NCBI GenBank assembly: GCA_003278855.1 | Contig: QCCU01000001.1 | Location: 1 to 64,000 of the forward strand | DNA length: 64,000 bases | Source of the DNA: Prochlorococcus sp. AG-347-M23 | Lineage (GTDB): Bacteria > Cyanobacteriota > Cyanobacteriia > PCC-6307 > Cyanobiaceae | Reading direction: 5' to 3' | Part shown: piece by piece, positions 52,035 through 61,423 of the stretch | Numbering within the stretch: the stretch's first letter is position 1 | How the letters are laid out: every line of letters begins with the position of its first letter | Made by a program: the position numbers and the translations under genes | Notes under the pieces: model-generated | Told to the model about the DNA's origin: nothing | Databases searched by the model: none | Seen by the model: the letters and a program-made list of their open reading frames with translations, nothing else

Positions 52035-52706
52035 GTGCACTTTTTAATACCAGCTGCTGGGAGTGGTAGCAGAATGAAAGCTGGAAAAAATAAATTACTT
52101 ATTGATTTAGAGGGAGAGTCTTTAATTTATTGGACACTTAAATCTGTATTTTCTGCAAGCTCAACAAACTGGGTTGGAATAATTGGGCAACCGAAAGATA
52201 AAAACTTATTATTAAATTCAGCTAAGGATTTTGCCCATAAAGTTCATTGGATTAATGGTGGTGACACCAGACAACAGTCAGTTTTTAATGGTTTAAAAGC
52301 GTTACCAAAAGATGCTGAAAAAGTTTTAATACATGATGGCGCTAGATGTCTAATTAATCCTGAATTGATAGACCTTTGTGCCAAGCAATTAGATGAAAAT
52401 GAAGCTGTAATTTTAGCTACTAAGGTAACAGACACTATAAAGATTGTTGATAATGAAGGTTTTATTAAAGAAACACCAGACAGAAATTATTTATGGGCAG
52501 CGCAAACTCCTCAGGGCTTTTTAGTAGATAGATTAAAAAAAGCTCATAAGATGGCAATTGATAAAAACTGGAAAGTCACAGATGATGCTTCTCTATTTGA
52601 AATGCTTAATTGGAAAGTGAAGATTATTGAAGGAACTTATTCAAATATAAAAATTACATCCCCTATAGATTTGAAAATAGCAAAACTTTTTGTGAAGAAC
52701 TCCTAG
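52035..52706 (+). CDS. ispD: 2-C-methyl-D-erythritol 4-phosphate cytidylyltransferase
   Basis: 223 residues from GTG at 52035. The nucleotide-binding start is IPAAGSGSRMKAGKNKLLIDL (with the Arg and Lys that contact CTP), HDGARCLINPELI is near 100, and WAAQTPQGFLVDRL near 155. It makes CDP-methylerythritol in the MEP route to carotenoids, quinones and the chlorophyll tail. The stop is next to the convergent peptidase gene. Confidence 0.96.
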   Translation: MHFLIPAAGSGSRMKAGKNKLLIDLEGESLIYWTLKSVFSASSTNWVGIIGQPKDKNLLLNSAKDFAHKVHWINGGDTRQQSVFNGLKALPKDAEKVLIHDGARCLINPELIDLCAKQLDENEAVILATKVTDTIKIVDNEGFIKETPDRNYLWAAQTPQGFLVDRLKKAHKMAIDKNWKVTDDASLFEMLNWKVKIIEGTYSNIKITSPIDLKIAKLFVKNS

Positions 52707-53576
52707 TTAAAAAGGTTTATCTATACTAAGAATGCCGTTGTCACCATTTAAGGTTGCTTCATACCCTAACGGGATGCATGCATTCCCTGATATGTGGCCT
52801 ATTGGGAGATCAAAAAGAATAGGAAAATCGAACTCTTGAAGTCTTTCAATAATGCAGTTTTTTAGTAAATCATTCCATTCAAGGTCGCAGGAATCATTAG
52901 AAAAACTTCCGAATCCAATACCCGCAATTTCAGAAATTGTTTTAGTCATTCTAAGGTAAGTCAACATGCGATCAATTTTATAAATATCTTCATTAATGTC
53001 TTCAAAAATTATTATTTTCCCTTTGCAATCTGGAAAGTGATTAGTACCAATTAAAAAAGTAGCAATAGTTAAGTTAGAAACTATTATCTCTCCTTTCGCT
53101 TTCCCACCTCTTAAAGGAATTCCTATTATGTCCTCAACATATCCCTCAAAAAGTAAATTTCTTAATCTCTCAAGACTCCACTCTGGTTCTTTGAAAAGGC
53201 TAGTAACCATGGGGCCATGGATAGAACCTATAAATCCTTGAGAATATTTAGATAGTAATAAAGAACATGTATCTGAGAATCCAAGCATTAAACCATGTTG
53301 CCAAGAAGGTTTTTTTTCTAAAAGTCTTGCTGAACCCCAGCCTCCTTTTGCAAAAATGATTAGCTTACTATTTTGTGCTTTTTCAAGTTCTTCAAATCTA
53401 CTTAGATCATTGCCTGCAAAATAACCAAATTTTTTTGATAGAGAATTATTTTTATTAATTTCCAAACCCCAGTTTTTTAAGATTTCTATGCCTTTTTGAA
53501 AATTTTCGTCTTCATCAATAAAGGAGCCTGGAGCTAAAATATCTATTAAATCCCCTTTTTTTAATCTAAGAACCAT
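52707..53576 (-). CDS. LD-carboxypeptidase-like protein (peptidase S66)
   Basis: 289 residues. The S66 serine nucleophile lies in LMLGFSDTCSLLLSKY (about 97-112), and KGGWGSARLLE and IHGPMVTSLF precede or follow it. The C-terminal half includes EDINEDIYKIDRMLTYL and a late PIGHISGNACIPLG with the probable His. LdcA-type enzymes cut the L,D bond in recycled muropeptides; related members of the clan degrade microcins. It is adjacent to ispD and the prenyltransferase gene. The role in wall recycling is inferred. Confidence 0.88.
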   Translation of the reverse strand: MVLRLKKGDLIDILAPGSFIDEDENFQKGIEILKNWGLEINKNNSLSKKFGYFAGNDLSRFEELEKAQNSKLIIFAKGGWGSARLLEKKPSWQHGLMLGFSDTCSLLLSKYSQGFIGSIHGPMVTSLFKEPEWSLERLRNLLFEGYVEDIIGIPLRGGKAKGEIIVSNLTIATFLIGTNHFPDCKGKIIIFEDINEDIYKIDRMLTYLRMTKTISEIAGIGFGSFSNDSCDLEWNDLLKNCIIERLQEFDFPILFDLPIGHISGNACIPLGYEATLNGDNGILSIDKPF

Positions 53577-53585
53577 ATTTAGAAT

Positions 53586-54494
53586 TTATGAGGCAATAAT
53601 AATTCCTAATAAAATGACTCCTCCATAAATTGATTGATTTTTGAAATGATTGCCAATATTTTTTATTGATTGCTTTTCCTCAGGAAATACTTTTAGTATA
53701 TCTCTCTGCATTAAGATTAACGTTGCAAGCCAAATTGGCCAAAAAATAAAATCCATTTGATTAATAAATCCGCATATTGCGAGAAAAAAAGAAGTTAAAA
53801 AATAACAAATTTGAATGGTAATTCTTGTATTGTTCTGGAGGTTAACTGCGGAACTATTAATTCCAATTTTGATATCATATTTTTTATCTGCTAAAGCATA
53901 AATCGTGTCAAAGCCAAAAGTCCAAAAAATGGTAGCTAGCCAGCAAAATAGTAAAACAATACTATTTAAATTGCCTTCATTTGCGGCCCAGGGAATTAAG
54001 ACAGCAAAACCCCAGCATATGGATAAGATTAATTGAGGATATTTAAACCATCTTTTAGCAGAAGGATAAATTAAAATGATAGGTAAAGCTAAAAAAGCAA
54101 GTGAAATTGAAAGGATTCTTCCAGGCTGAGGTAGTGACAAAGTTAGAAAGAAGCTACATAAAATTAAAAAGAAAAGAATTGAATAAGCTGTTTTAAGACC
54201 GATTTTATTTGCAGCTAGAGGTCTATTTTTTGTCCTAACAACTCTTTGATCAATTTTTTTGTCCCAAATATCATTAACTACGCAGCCTAATCCACTTACT
54301 AGTAGTCCTCCCAGTATTATTCTTAGCAACATTAAAAATGTTGGATTAGCATCTGGGGTTAAATATAAACTCCATCCAGCAGGAATAAGTAAGATCATTC
54401 TTCCAGTCGGCTTATTCCACCTTAATAATTCAAAAAAAGTACTTAATTTAATTTGTCGATTTTTATTTTGCATATGATCTATTGTATATTTCAT
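53586..54494 (-). CDS. ubiA: 4-hydroxybenzoate polyprenyltransferase (UbiA family)
   Basis: 302 residues, about eight membrane helices. The first Asp site is GCVVNDIWDKKIDQRVVRTK (about 70) with NRPLA after it, and the second is FDTIYALADKKYDIKIG (about 205). In cyanobacteria this enzyme prenylates 4-hydroxybenzoate as the first committed step to plastoquinone. The start could instead be at the internal ATG (MQNKNRQ, residue 8). It is 9 bases upstream of the S66 peptidase on the same strand, so they may be cotranscribed. Confidence 0.93.
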   Translation of the reverse strand: MKYTIDHMQNKNRQIKLSTFFELLRWNKPTGRMILLIPAGWSLYLTPDANPTFLMLLRIILGGLLVSGLGCVVNDIWDKKIDQRVVRTKNRPLAANKIGLKTAYSILFFLILCSFFLTLSLPQPGRILSISLAFLALPIILIYPSAKRWFKYPQLILSICWGFAVLIPWAANEGNLNSIVLLFCWLATIFWTFGFDTIYALADKKYDIKIGINSSAVNLQNNTRITIQICYFLTSFFLAICGFINQMDFIFWPIWLATLILMQRDILKVFPEEKQSIKNIGNHFKNQSIYGGVILLGIIIAS

Positions 54495-54598
54495 AACTTT
54501 AAATAATCTTACTAGGATTAAATGATTTCTATTATTTAATAATCAATGTTGGGTATATTTATTAATGGATTAAAGATATCTTCGTCTTATAAAAAGAA

Positions 54599-56194
54599 AT
54601 GATACTCAAACAAGATTTAAGATACTTTCAAGAAAAGCAAATTTTAGTAGCTTCTATAGATATTGGAACTAACTCTACACATCTCTTGGTAGCAGAAATT
54701 AATTTAGAATTAAAATCATTTTCAATAAAATTTACTGATAAATCAACCACTCGTCTTGGAGAAAGAGATGAGGAGGGTAATCTTTCTAAAGAATCAATCC
54801 AAAGGGCATTAGTTACTCTTAAGCGATTTAAGGAATATTGTAAAAGTAATGGAGTAAAACAAATCGTAACAGCAGCAACAAGTGCAGTTAGGGAAGCTCC
54901 AAACGGTCAAGATTTTATTAGAAGAGTTCTTGATGAAACTGATATTCAAATAGAAATGATAAGTGGTTCTGAGGAAGCCAGATTAATTTACCTTGGTGTT
55001 CTTTCTGGTATGTCTTTTGAAGATCAATCTTTTGTAATCATAGATATTGGAGGAGGATCTACAGAATTAATACTTGCAGATAAAAAAGATGCTATAGCTC
55101 TTACCAGTTCGAGAATTGGTGCGGTAAGACTTAAAAATGATTTTTTAAATAAAGGGTCTATAACTTCAGAAAGATCGAATTTTTTAACAACTTTTATTAA
55201 AGGATCTTTAGAACCATCTGTTCGAAAAATAAAAAGTAGATCTAAGGGAGATAAGCCTTTATCTATGATTGCAACTAGTGGTACTGCAACCTCATTAGGA
55301 AATTTGATTTCAGATGATTTGGGAGAATCTAAACAAAAATTGCATGGTTATAAATTCAAAAGGGAAAATTTACAAAATGTATTGGAAAAACTAATTAAAT
55401 TGCCGGTTTCGGAAATTAAGAAAATACCTTCATTAAGTGAGAGAAGAGCAGAAATAATTATTCCAGGAGCATTGATATTAAACACCGCAATGGAGATGCT
55501 GAACTTTGATGAATTAATAATAAGTGAGAGGGCGCTTCGAGAAGGTTTGGTTGTGGATTGGATGCTTCGTAAAGGGATAATTAAAAATGAGTTAAATATT
55601 CAAGGCAATATTAGAAAAACAACTATAGTTCATCAGGCCAGAAAGTTTGGAGTAGATAATACAAGAGCTGAGAAAGTTATTGATATTGCTTTTCAAATCT
55701 ATGATCAGACTAAAAATATCTTTCATAGCGATAATGACCCTAAAGCTAAAGAACTTCTTTGGGCAGCTTCTAATCTTTATAATTGTGGGAAATATGTGAA
55801 TGTTGGTTCATATCACAAACACTCTTGGTACTTAATAAAAAATTGTGAGTTGTTGGGATATTCTGAAGCAGAAACAAATATTATTGCTTCAATTGCTAGG
55901 TACCATAGAAAGACTCTACCCAAGAAAAGACATGAGTCTTGGCAAAATTTAATATCCAAAGAAGATAAAACATTAGTTCTTGAAATGTCATTAATCCTGA
56001 GACTAGCAGCAGCTCTTGATCAAAGACCTGACAAGGTGATCTCCTCAGTTCAAATACAATTGCAGGAAAATAATCTTACATTTCAACTTTTACCCTTAGA
56101 TAGAAACCATGATCTTCTTCTTGAAAAATGGAACTTAGGATTATGCCGTAATGTAATAAAAGAACTAAAGAATTTGGAATTAAAAGTTATTTAG
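54599..56194 (+). CDS. ppx: Exopolyphosphatase (Ppx/GppA family)
   Basis: 531 residues. The sugar-kinase/Hsp70-like fold shows SIDIGTNSTHLLVAE (about 21), TAATSAVREAPNGQDFI (about 92) and VIIDIGGGSTELILA (about 145). The C-terminal 200 residues are HD-like. It removes terminal phosphate from polyphosphate, and related members also hydrolyse pppGpp. Length fits the long Ppx form. It overlaps the RodZ-like gene by 8 bases at the end, tail-to-tail. Confidence 0.95.
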   Translation: MILKQDLRYFQEKQILVASIDIGTNSTHLLVAEINLELKSFSIKFTDKSTTRLGERDEEGNLSKESIQRALVTLKRFKEYCKSNGVKQIVTAATSAVREAPNGQDFIRRVLDETDIQIEMISGSEEARLIYLGVLSGMSFEDQSFVIIDIGGGSTELILADKKDAIALTSSRIGAVRLKNDFLNKGSITSERSNFLTTFIKGSLEPSVRKIKSRSKGDKPLSMIATSGTATSLGNLISDDLGESKQKLHGYKFKRENLQNVLEKLIKLPVSEIKKIPSLSERRAEIIIPGALILNTAMEMLNFDELIISERALREGLVVDWMLRKGIIKNELNIQGNIRKTTIVHQARKFGVDNTRAEKVIDIAFQIYDQTKNIFHSDNDPKAKELLWAASNLYNCGKYVNVGSYHKHSWYLIKNCELLGYSEAETNIIASIARYHRKTLPKKRHESWQNLISKEDKTLVLEMSLILRLAAALDQRPDKVISSVQIQLQENNLTFQLLPLDRNHDLLLEKWNLGLCRNVIKELKNLELKVI

Positions 56195-56681
56195 TTTTTT
56201 TAATAAGTTCTTGTTTTGGAGTTTGATTCGGAGAAGAATCTGAAAATAAATTGAAAATTAAGGACGAGGCGATTAGTCCGAGAAAGCCTGAAATTAAAAT
56301 AAATATTAGGAATCCTAGTGGATTAAAATTCTTAGATTGCCTAGTTTGATAGTTTTTTTTGGAAACTTCTTCAACTATTTCTTCAATTTTCACTTCTTTC
56401 CTCTCTGTCTTGAATTCATCCATTAAAAATTCTGTATCAAGTTTTAGCTTCTGTGAAATCCTTCTAATCATTGCTTTGATAAATACTTTTTCAGGTAGTT
56501 TTTCTTCATTACCTTCCTCTATGGCTTCAAGTTGATGAGCTCCAATTTTTAAATCAGAAGCCAATTCTTCAATTGATTGATTTTTACTTAACCTAGCCTC
56601 TTTTATGAAATTTCCGATTCTCTTTAAAGAGGAATCTCCTTCTTTATTGTTGATTCCCGAAACAGATTTTATTTCTTTCAA
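56187..56681 (-). CDS. RodZ-like helix-turn-helix membrane protein, no periplasmic domain
   Basis: 164 residues. The N-terminal HTH is at about 20-85 (GNFIKEARLSKNQSIEELA, then LKIGAHQLEAIEEGNEEKLP), of the HTH_25 type found in RodZ. A single membrane helix lies near 122-145 (LGFLIFILISGFLGLIASSL), followed by a short tail of about 18 residues. RodZ of rod-shaped bacteria has a large periplasmic domain, absent here. It may help shape or division control, or be a simplified anchor protein. cobM starts 58 bases upstream. Confidence 0.82.
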   Translation of the reverse strand: MKEIKSVSGINNKEGDSSLKRIGNFIKEARLSKNQSIEELASDLKIGAHQLEAIEEGNEEKLPEKVFIKAMIRRISQKLKLDTEFLMDEFKTERKEVKIEEIVEEVSKKNYQTRQSKNFNPLGFLIFILISGFLGLIASSLIFNLFSDSSPNQTPKQELIKKTK

Positions 56682-56739
56682 AGCAAATAAATTTTTACTA
56701 ATTATAGTAATTAATATTTTTCTATCAACTTTAAGATTA

Positions 56740-57492
56740 TTAATTCCTAAAGAGATGCTTATAAGATGGATTATAAAGATTAGATCTTTTTTGAGAATTA
56801 CTAATTGCTGGGCTAATTATGTAAATGGTTGTTCTAATTAGTTTTTTCTCAATAGAAAATTTTTCCATATCTTTTAATTCTATTAATGATGTCCAACCAT
56901 CATCCCAAGATACTCTAAATCCAACAATCACTTTAGTCTCTGGAGGGTAAAACTCTAGTAAAGTCTCTTGAGACCTTTTCACATGCCTAGCACTTAGATA
57001 TAGACATATAGAGGAATTGTGTTTCGCAAGATCTTTCAGAGATTCTTTTTCGGGCATCCCTGTTCGACCTCCTGCTCTAGTTAAAATTATTGTTTGCGTT
57101 ACGTCAGGGATGGTTAACTCAGCTTCATGATATGCTGCGGCAACTTGAAAAGCACTTACTCCAGGAACAACCTCGATTTCAATTTTTTCGTTTTTTAAAA
57201 TTTCGATTTGCTCTCTTATTGCTCCAAAAAGGCAAGGGTCGCCATCATGCAACCTTACAACAGTTTTCCCTGCCTGAAATTTTTCTATCATAATTGAGGT
57301 GATTTGCTCTAAGTTAAGTGAACTCGTTTTTATTTTTTCAGAACCTTCTTTAGCAGAATCTAAAATCTTTTCAGGAATTAAAGAATCAGTCCAAATAATG
57401 ATATCTGCAATTTTTATCTTTTTTAATGCTTTTAAAGTTAATAATTCTGGATCGCCTGGACCAACACCAATAAAGGATATTTTGTTATCCAT
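56740..57492 (-). CDS. cobM: Precorrin-4 C(11)-methyltransferase
   Basis: 250 residues from the ATG at 57492; an upstream in-frame ATG at 57513 would add seven residues inside the lgt gene and is less likely. The tetrapyrrole methylase motif [20 protein letters not shown] opens the protein, and [19 protein letters not shown] (about 77) and [20 protein letters not shown] (about 105) follow. It adds the C-11 methyl in cobamide synthesis. It overlaps the lgt end by 8 bases. No cobalamin riboswitch is visible. Confidence 0.93.
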   Translation of the reverse strand: MDNKISFIGVGPGDPELLTLKALKKIKIADIIIWTDSLIPEKILDSAKEGSEKIKTSSLNLEQITSIMIEKFQAGKTVVRLHDGDPCLFGAIREQIEILKNEKIEIEVVPGVSAFQVAAAYHEAELTIPDVTQTIILTRAGGRTGMPEKESLKDLAKHNSSICLYLSARHVKRSQETLLEFYPPETKVIVGFRVSWDDGWTSLIELKDMEKFSIEKKLIRTTIYIISPAISNSQKRSNLYNPSYKHLFRN

Positions 57493-58378
57493 TCTTTCTA
57501 TTTTTCCCACCATATGTTCTCAATCTTAAAAAAAATATTCCAATTAATCCAGAAGAAAATAAAAAAATACTTATAAATTGAGCCATTCTTATACCGCCAT
57601 CACAGAAAGGTGGAAGTCCACCAATGCATAGTGGGTCAGTTCTTAAACCTTCAATCCAGAATCGTCCAAAGCTATAACTTATTAAATAAAGACAGCTAAT
57701 AAAGCCGGGCCTGAAAAAATCTGTTTTATTTTGTTTATTAAAGGTAATAATAAGGACAATGAAAATCAAAAGATTCCACAATGACTCATAGAGAAATGTA
57801 GGATGAAAAAATTCATAATTAATAAATTCTAAAGGCCTATTTTGGATAGGTATAAATAATTTCCAAGGCAAATTTGTAGGCACTCCAAAGGCTTCATTAT
57901 TGAAAAAATTTCCCCACCTTCCTATTGATTGTCCAAGAATAATCGAGGGTATTAATATATCTATAAAGGTTTTTAAATTAATTTTTTTCGACTTACAGAA
58001 ATAGATCATAGATATTAATCCTCCAATTAGACCTCCATGGATTGCTATGCCTCCTTCCCAAACTGCAAGAAAAGAAGGTATTTGAATGATGTTATTGAAT
58101 AGTTCAAAAGAAGTAAAAAAGTTCTCTCCGCTATATTGCCTCCACTCAAAAATTACGTAATAAGTTCTAGCTCCAATTATTGAGGAGATTATTAATGATG
58201 GAAGTATTTCACTAATGTACTCTGGGTTAATATTTCTTGCCTTTGCTAGTTTTTTAGAGACAAATAGGCCTATTAAAACTGAAAACGAAATAAGAAATCC
58301 GTACCATCTGATAGTTATAAATCCTAAATTTAAAAAAGTTTCTCCTGGAGATTGTATAAAAGCTTGAAGTATAAGCAT
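57485..58378 (-). CDS. lgt: Prolipoprotein diacylglyceryl transferase
   Basis: 297 residues, about seven membrane helices. [17 protein letters not shown] (about 105) and [17 protein letters not shown] (about 147) are family signatures with the essential His and Arg/Asn residues. Lgt adds the lipid anchor to the cysteine of lipoprotein signals, and would process the lipoproteins at 35824 and 38250. It lies 10 bases after petA on the same strand and overlaps cobM. Confidence 0.96.
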   Translation of the reverse strand: MLILQAFIQSPGETFLNLGFITIRWYGFLISFSVLIGLFVSKKLAKARNINPEYISEILPSLIISSIIGARTYYVIFEWRQYSGENFFTSFELFNNIIQIPSFLAVWEGGIAIHGGLIGGLISMIYFCKSKKINLKTFIDILIPSIILGQSIGRWGNFFNNEAFGVPTNLPWKLFIPIQNRPLEFINYEFFHPTFLYESLWNLLIFIVLIITFNKQNKTDFFRPGFISCLYLISYSFGRFWIEGLRTDPLCIGGLPPFCDGGIRMAQFISIFLFSSGLIGIFFLRLRTYGGKNRKNG

Positions 58379-58388
58379 TTAGAGAAAG

Positions 58389-59342
58389 TTAGATACCCTC
58401 AGCTGCTTGCACTTTTTCTACTTGTTTTTTCTTTAATACTAAAAGTATTTGTGTTAAGCCTACACCAATGAAGAATGCAATCAATCCAATAACTCTATAA
58501 GGGCTCTGAAGTACAACCTCAGCATCTAATTGCCCAAAGCCGCCAACGTTGGGATCATTAGTAAGAGGGTCACCTACATTAATTTTGTCTTGCGCTTTTA
58601 CGATAAGTTGAGGACCAACAGGCACTGCTTCAGTAATTATTTCACCATTATCGTTTTCTATATTGACTTGATAGCTACCATCTTCAATTGTTTCTATTGA
58701 ATTTATAATTCCTGCGGTGGTAGAAGTGAATACCACATTATTACTCTTGTCTCCAGTTGGATATACCTGACCTCTGCCTCTATTGCCTCCAATATGTAAC
58801 GAGTATTTCCCATAGTGATATTCTTTATTAGTGGATGGGTCAGGGGAAAGTACAGGGAAAACGATTTCTTTATTGGTATCGCCTGGTAAAGGTCCGACAA
58901 TAATGATATTGTCTTTCTCTTCACTGTAGTTAGTAAAATAAACCCCTTCTGTCTCCTCTTTTATTTCTTCTGTCCATCTTTCTTGTGGAGCAAGTTTAAA
59001 GCCATCAGGCAGCATTACAACAGCACCAACTTGTAATGGGACTTCCGAACCATCAGCCCCTATCTCTTTTAAATCATTTTTGTAGGGTATTTTGACTACA
59101 GCTTTGAAAACACTGTCTGCCCCAACAGATTGTGGAACCTCTGCAATTGTAGGCATCTGAGCTAGATGACAATTTGCACAGACTATCTTACCTGTGGCTT
59201 CTCTTGGGGATTCGTAGTTTTGCTGAGCCCAAAATGGATAAGCAAAACTGATCTCTGGATAAAATACAATGCTTGAAATGAAAAGCAGAGTACAGATAAA
59301 TAAACTAGTTTTTTTCATGATTTGATTTTTAAGACCTTTCAT
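58389..59342 (-). CDS. petA: Cytochrome f
   Basis: 317 residues from the ATG at 59342; starts at 59360 (overlapping petC) or 59318 also fit. A signal peptide ([20 protein letters not shown]) ends with SFA before the mature N-terminus [11 protein letters not shown], whose first Tyr ligates heme. The heme site is [12 protein letters not shown]. One C-terminal membrane helix (about 288-308) anchors it, leaving a short stromal tail. It is the c-type subunit of cytochrome b6f, carrying electrons to plastocyanin. petC lies immediately upstream on the same strand. Confidence 0.97.
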   Translation of the reverse strand: MKGLKNQIMKKTSLFICTLLFISSIVFYPEISFAYPFWAQQNYESPREATGKIVCANCHLAQMPTIAEVPQSVGADSVFKAVVKIPYKNDLKEIGADGSEVPLQVGAVVMLPDGFKLAPQERWTEEIKEETEGVYFTNYSEEKDNIIIVGPLPGDTNKEIVFPVLSPDPSTNKEYHYGKYSLHIGGNRGRGQVYPTGDKSNNVVFTSTTAGIINSIETIEDGSYQVNIENDNGEIITEAVPVGPQLIVKAQDKINVGDPLTNDPNVGGFGQLDAEVVLQSPYRVIGLIAFFIGVGLTQILLVLKKKQVEKVQAAEGI

Positions 59343-59347
59343 TTTTT

Positions 59348-59884
59348 TTATGCCCACCATGGATTTTCATTAGTTCTAAAGTCAGTTTCTGACCATTGTT
59401 TGACGAGTACAGCATCATCTTCAATATCGACATGAGCTAGAGCTAAAGATAAAGGTGCAGGCCCTCTTACTACCTTCCCGTTAGTATCGTACTGACTGCC
59501 ATGACAAGGACATATGAATTTATTAGCACCACTATCCCATGGGACAACGCAACCTAAATGAGTACAAATTGCATTTAACCCAAATTCTCCTATATCTCCA
59601 CCCTCATTAACAATTAAATAAGTTGGATCTCCCTTTAGACCCTGAACGAGACTTCTGTCTCCTGCTTGATGGGTAGCTAACCAACCTGTCTTAGTTATTG
59701 GATTCCCTAATTCATCTTTAGCAGAAGTTCCACCTCCACCTCCGCCTGCTCTTAAAGGCATGAAATAATTCGCTACAGGGTAAAGGGCTCCTAAAGCTAC
59801 ACCAGTTGCAGTACCAAATGTAAGAAGATTCATAAATTGCCTTCGACCCATAGAAGGGACATCGTTGGAACTTAATTGAGTCAT
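59348..59884 (-). CDS. petC: Rieske iron-sulfur protein of cytochrome b6f
   Basis: 178 residues. The N-terminus has a twin-arginine motif (GRRQFMNLL) in front of a hydrophobic helix, which serves as the uncleaved Tat signal-anchor. The 2Fe-2S ligands are [10 protein letters not shown] (about 106) and CPCHGSQYD (about 124). It passes electrons from plastoquinol to cytochrome f. petA follows with a gap of 5 bases, and tatC lies close by on the same strand. Confidence 0.97.
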   Translation of the reverse strand: MTQLSSNDVPSMGRRQFMNLLTFGTATGVALGALYPVANYFMPLRAGGGGGGTSAKDELGNPITKTGWLATHQAGDRSLVQGLKGDPTYLIVNEGGDIGEFGLNAICTHLGCVVPWDSGANKFICPCHGSQYDTNGKVVRGPAPLSLALAHVDIEDDAVLVKQWSETDFRTNENPWWA

Positions 59885-60007
59885 TCGCTACTTGGTTCTG
59901 TTATTTATTAGTTATTATGGAGCAAATTGTTCAATTTCTGTTGCAAATAGATAGGACTTTTAATAATTTAAAGTAAAAGTTAAGGAAGTCTTAATTAATC
60001 GATTTAA

Positions 60008-60325
60008 ATGAACCCATTGCTAGTAGATGAAGTTATACATTATTTGATTCATCGCTGGGGAAAAAAATATGATTTTAGACTCTTTAGAAGAGGAAAATTT
60101 TTGTATTTTCAAATGATGTGGGGATTTCTTGGACAGGAATCATTCCCTTTAAGTGAAGATGAATATAAAAAATCGATAGCTGATAAAATCGAGATTTTAA
60201 ATAGATGTGGATATTCAGAAGAAGTAAGGGAATGGCTAAAGAAAGTCAATGCTAAGCCTAGGTTAGGTAGAGCTGTCAGCTTGCAATTAGATCTTAATGA
60301 GAAGATGAAAGAGTTTTTGACTTAA
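60008..60325 (+). CDS. DUF3067 protein
   Basis: 105 residues, soluble, basic and aromatic. Segments IHYLIHRWGKKYDFRLFRRG, FLYFQMMWGFLGQESFPLS and NAKPRLGRAVSLQLDLN match the DUF3067 family, present in cyanobacteria and plastids; function unknown. The pairing with petC/tatC on the other strand suggests a photosynthetic role, but this is inference. Its end overlaps the tatC end by 32 bases. Confidence 0.87.
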   Translation: MNPLLVDEVIHYLIHRWGKKYDFRLFRRGKFLYFQMMWGFLGQESFPLSEDEYKKSIADKIEILNRCGYSEEVREWLKKVNAKPRLGRAVSLQLDLNEKMKEFLT

Positions 60326-61052
60326 GATTTTCTGATAAGTAAGTTAATCCAGTACCCACAAAAAATAAAAACACAATCGATATAGATAGCAATGACATAG
60401 TCAATGGGTCAGTTGAAGGGGTAATCACTGCAGATAATATTGCAGATGAAATTACAACTATCTTCCAATTCGAAATCATTTTTTCTGTTGTAATTATTCC
60501 AAGAGAACCAAGAATAAACTGTAATACTGGTAATTGAAAAGCTATTGCAGTGCTGGACATTAATAATAGAACAAAATCAAAATATCTTTCTATCGACCAA
60601 GTTGGTTCAACAATGTCAGCACCGAAACTAATAAAGAAATTTATAGCTGCAGGGACTAATATCCACCACGAAAAAATTAATCCTAAAAAAAACAGAAGAC
60701 CTGAACCAAATACTGCGGGCAAGATAAGGCTTTTTTCTTGTTTTGTTAAACCAGGAGAAATGAATAATATTATTTGATAAAAAATATAAGGCATAGAAAC
60801 TATCAATCCGCTGTATCCTGCAACTTTAATAGCGACAAATAAAAACTCTCCTGGAGCAAGTTGTAGTAAATGAATATCACCAGCTGGGATTTCTAAAAAA
60901 GATATTAATGGCTTTATGATGAGAAAGCTAAAGAATATTGAGACAAGTATTGAGCAAATTGAGTTTAGTATCCTTTGACGAAGCTCCTCAAGATGATCAC
61001 TAAAAGTCATCGAATCTGATAATTTATTTTCACTTTGACCTGTACCTCTCAT
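60294..61052 (-). CDS. tatC: Sec-independent translocase protein TatC
   Basis: 252 residues with six membrane helices. FSDHLEELRQRILNS is the conserved N-terminal block, and the Glu after the third helix and the long periplasmic loop (KPLISFLEIPAGDIHLLQLA, then PGEFLFVAIKV) are typical. TatC reads the twin-arginine signals of folded exported proteins; PetC nearby is a known Tat substrate. No tatA lies in the window. It is tail-to-tail with DUF3067, overlapping by 32 bases. Confidence 0.96.
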   Translation of the reverse strand: MRGTGQSENKLSDSMTFSDHLEELRQRILNSICSILVSIFFSFLIIKPLISFLEIPAGDIHLLQLAPGEFLFVAIKVAGYSGLIVSMPYIFYQIILFISPGLTKQEKSLILPAVFGSGLLFFLGLIFSWWILVPAAINFFISFGADIVEPTWSIERYFDFVLLLMSSTAIAFQLPVLQFILGSLGIITTEKMISNWKIVVISSAILSAVITPSTDPLTMSLLSISIVFLFFVGTGLTYLSENLKSKTLSSSH

Positions 61053-61132
61053 TAGTTATTTGATAAAGATTTTGTGAAAAAAGGTTTAAAATTACTATTG
61101 TCAAAGTCCAATTTATTTTTATATAAACTTAA

Positions 61133-61393
61133 TTATTTGCTTAATTTCGGATTAGTGGGATCTGGTAATAAGAAAGGAGGGGCATCATTCAAAGATGATT
61201 CACCATAAGTTTCATATTCTCTATATCCGCCCATTTTTCCATTTGTTTTCATTAGAGCGCTTACGAAGGCAAGTAGCAAGAAAACAGTAGGAGCTCCAAT
61301 TATTAATGCAGCACCAAATAGATATCCAACAATAAATTCGGGAAAACTATGATTTCCTAAAAATTCATGAGTGCCCAAAAGAAAATCAAACAT
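61133..61393 (-). CDS. Small membrane protein, unknown
   Basis: 86 residues, not recognised. One hydrophobic segment (about 22-48, VGYLFGAALIIGAPTVFLLL) is followed by a hydrophilic C-terminal tail of about 38 residues ending PPFLLPDPTNPKLSK. It stands between tatC and the RqcH-like gene, in the same direction as petC-petA, so a thylakoid location is a guess from context only. Confidence 0.72.
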   Translation of the reverse strand: MFDFLLGTHEFLGNHSFPEFIVGYLFGAALIIGAPTVFLLLAFVSALMKTNGKMGGYREYETYGESSLNDAPPFLLPDPTNPKLSK

Positions 61394-61423
61394 TTAGATT
61401 TAAAAAATTTTTTTTATTATAAA

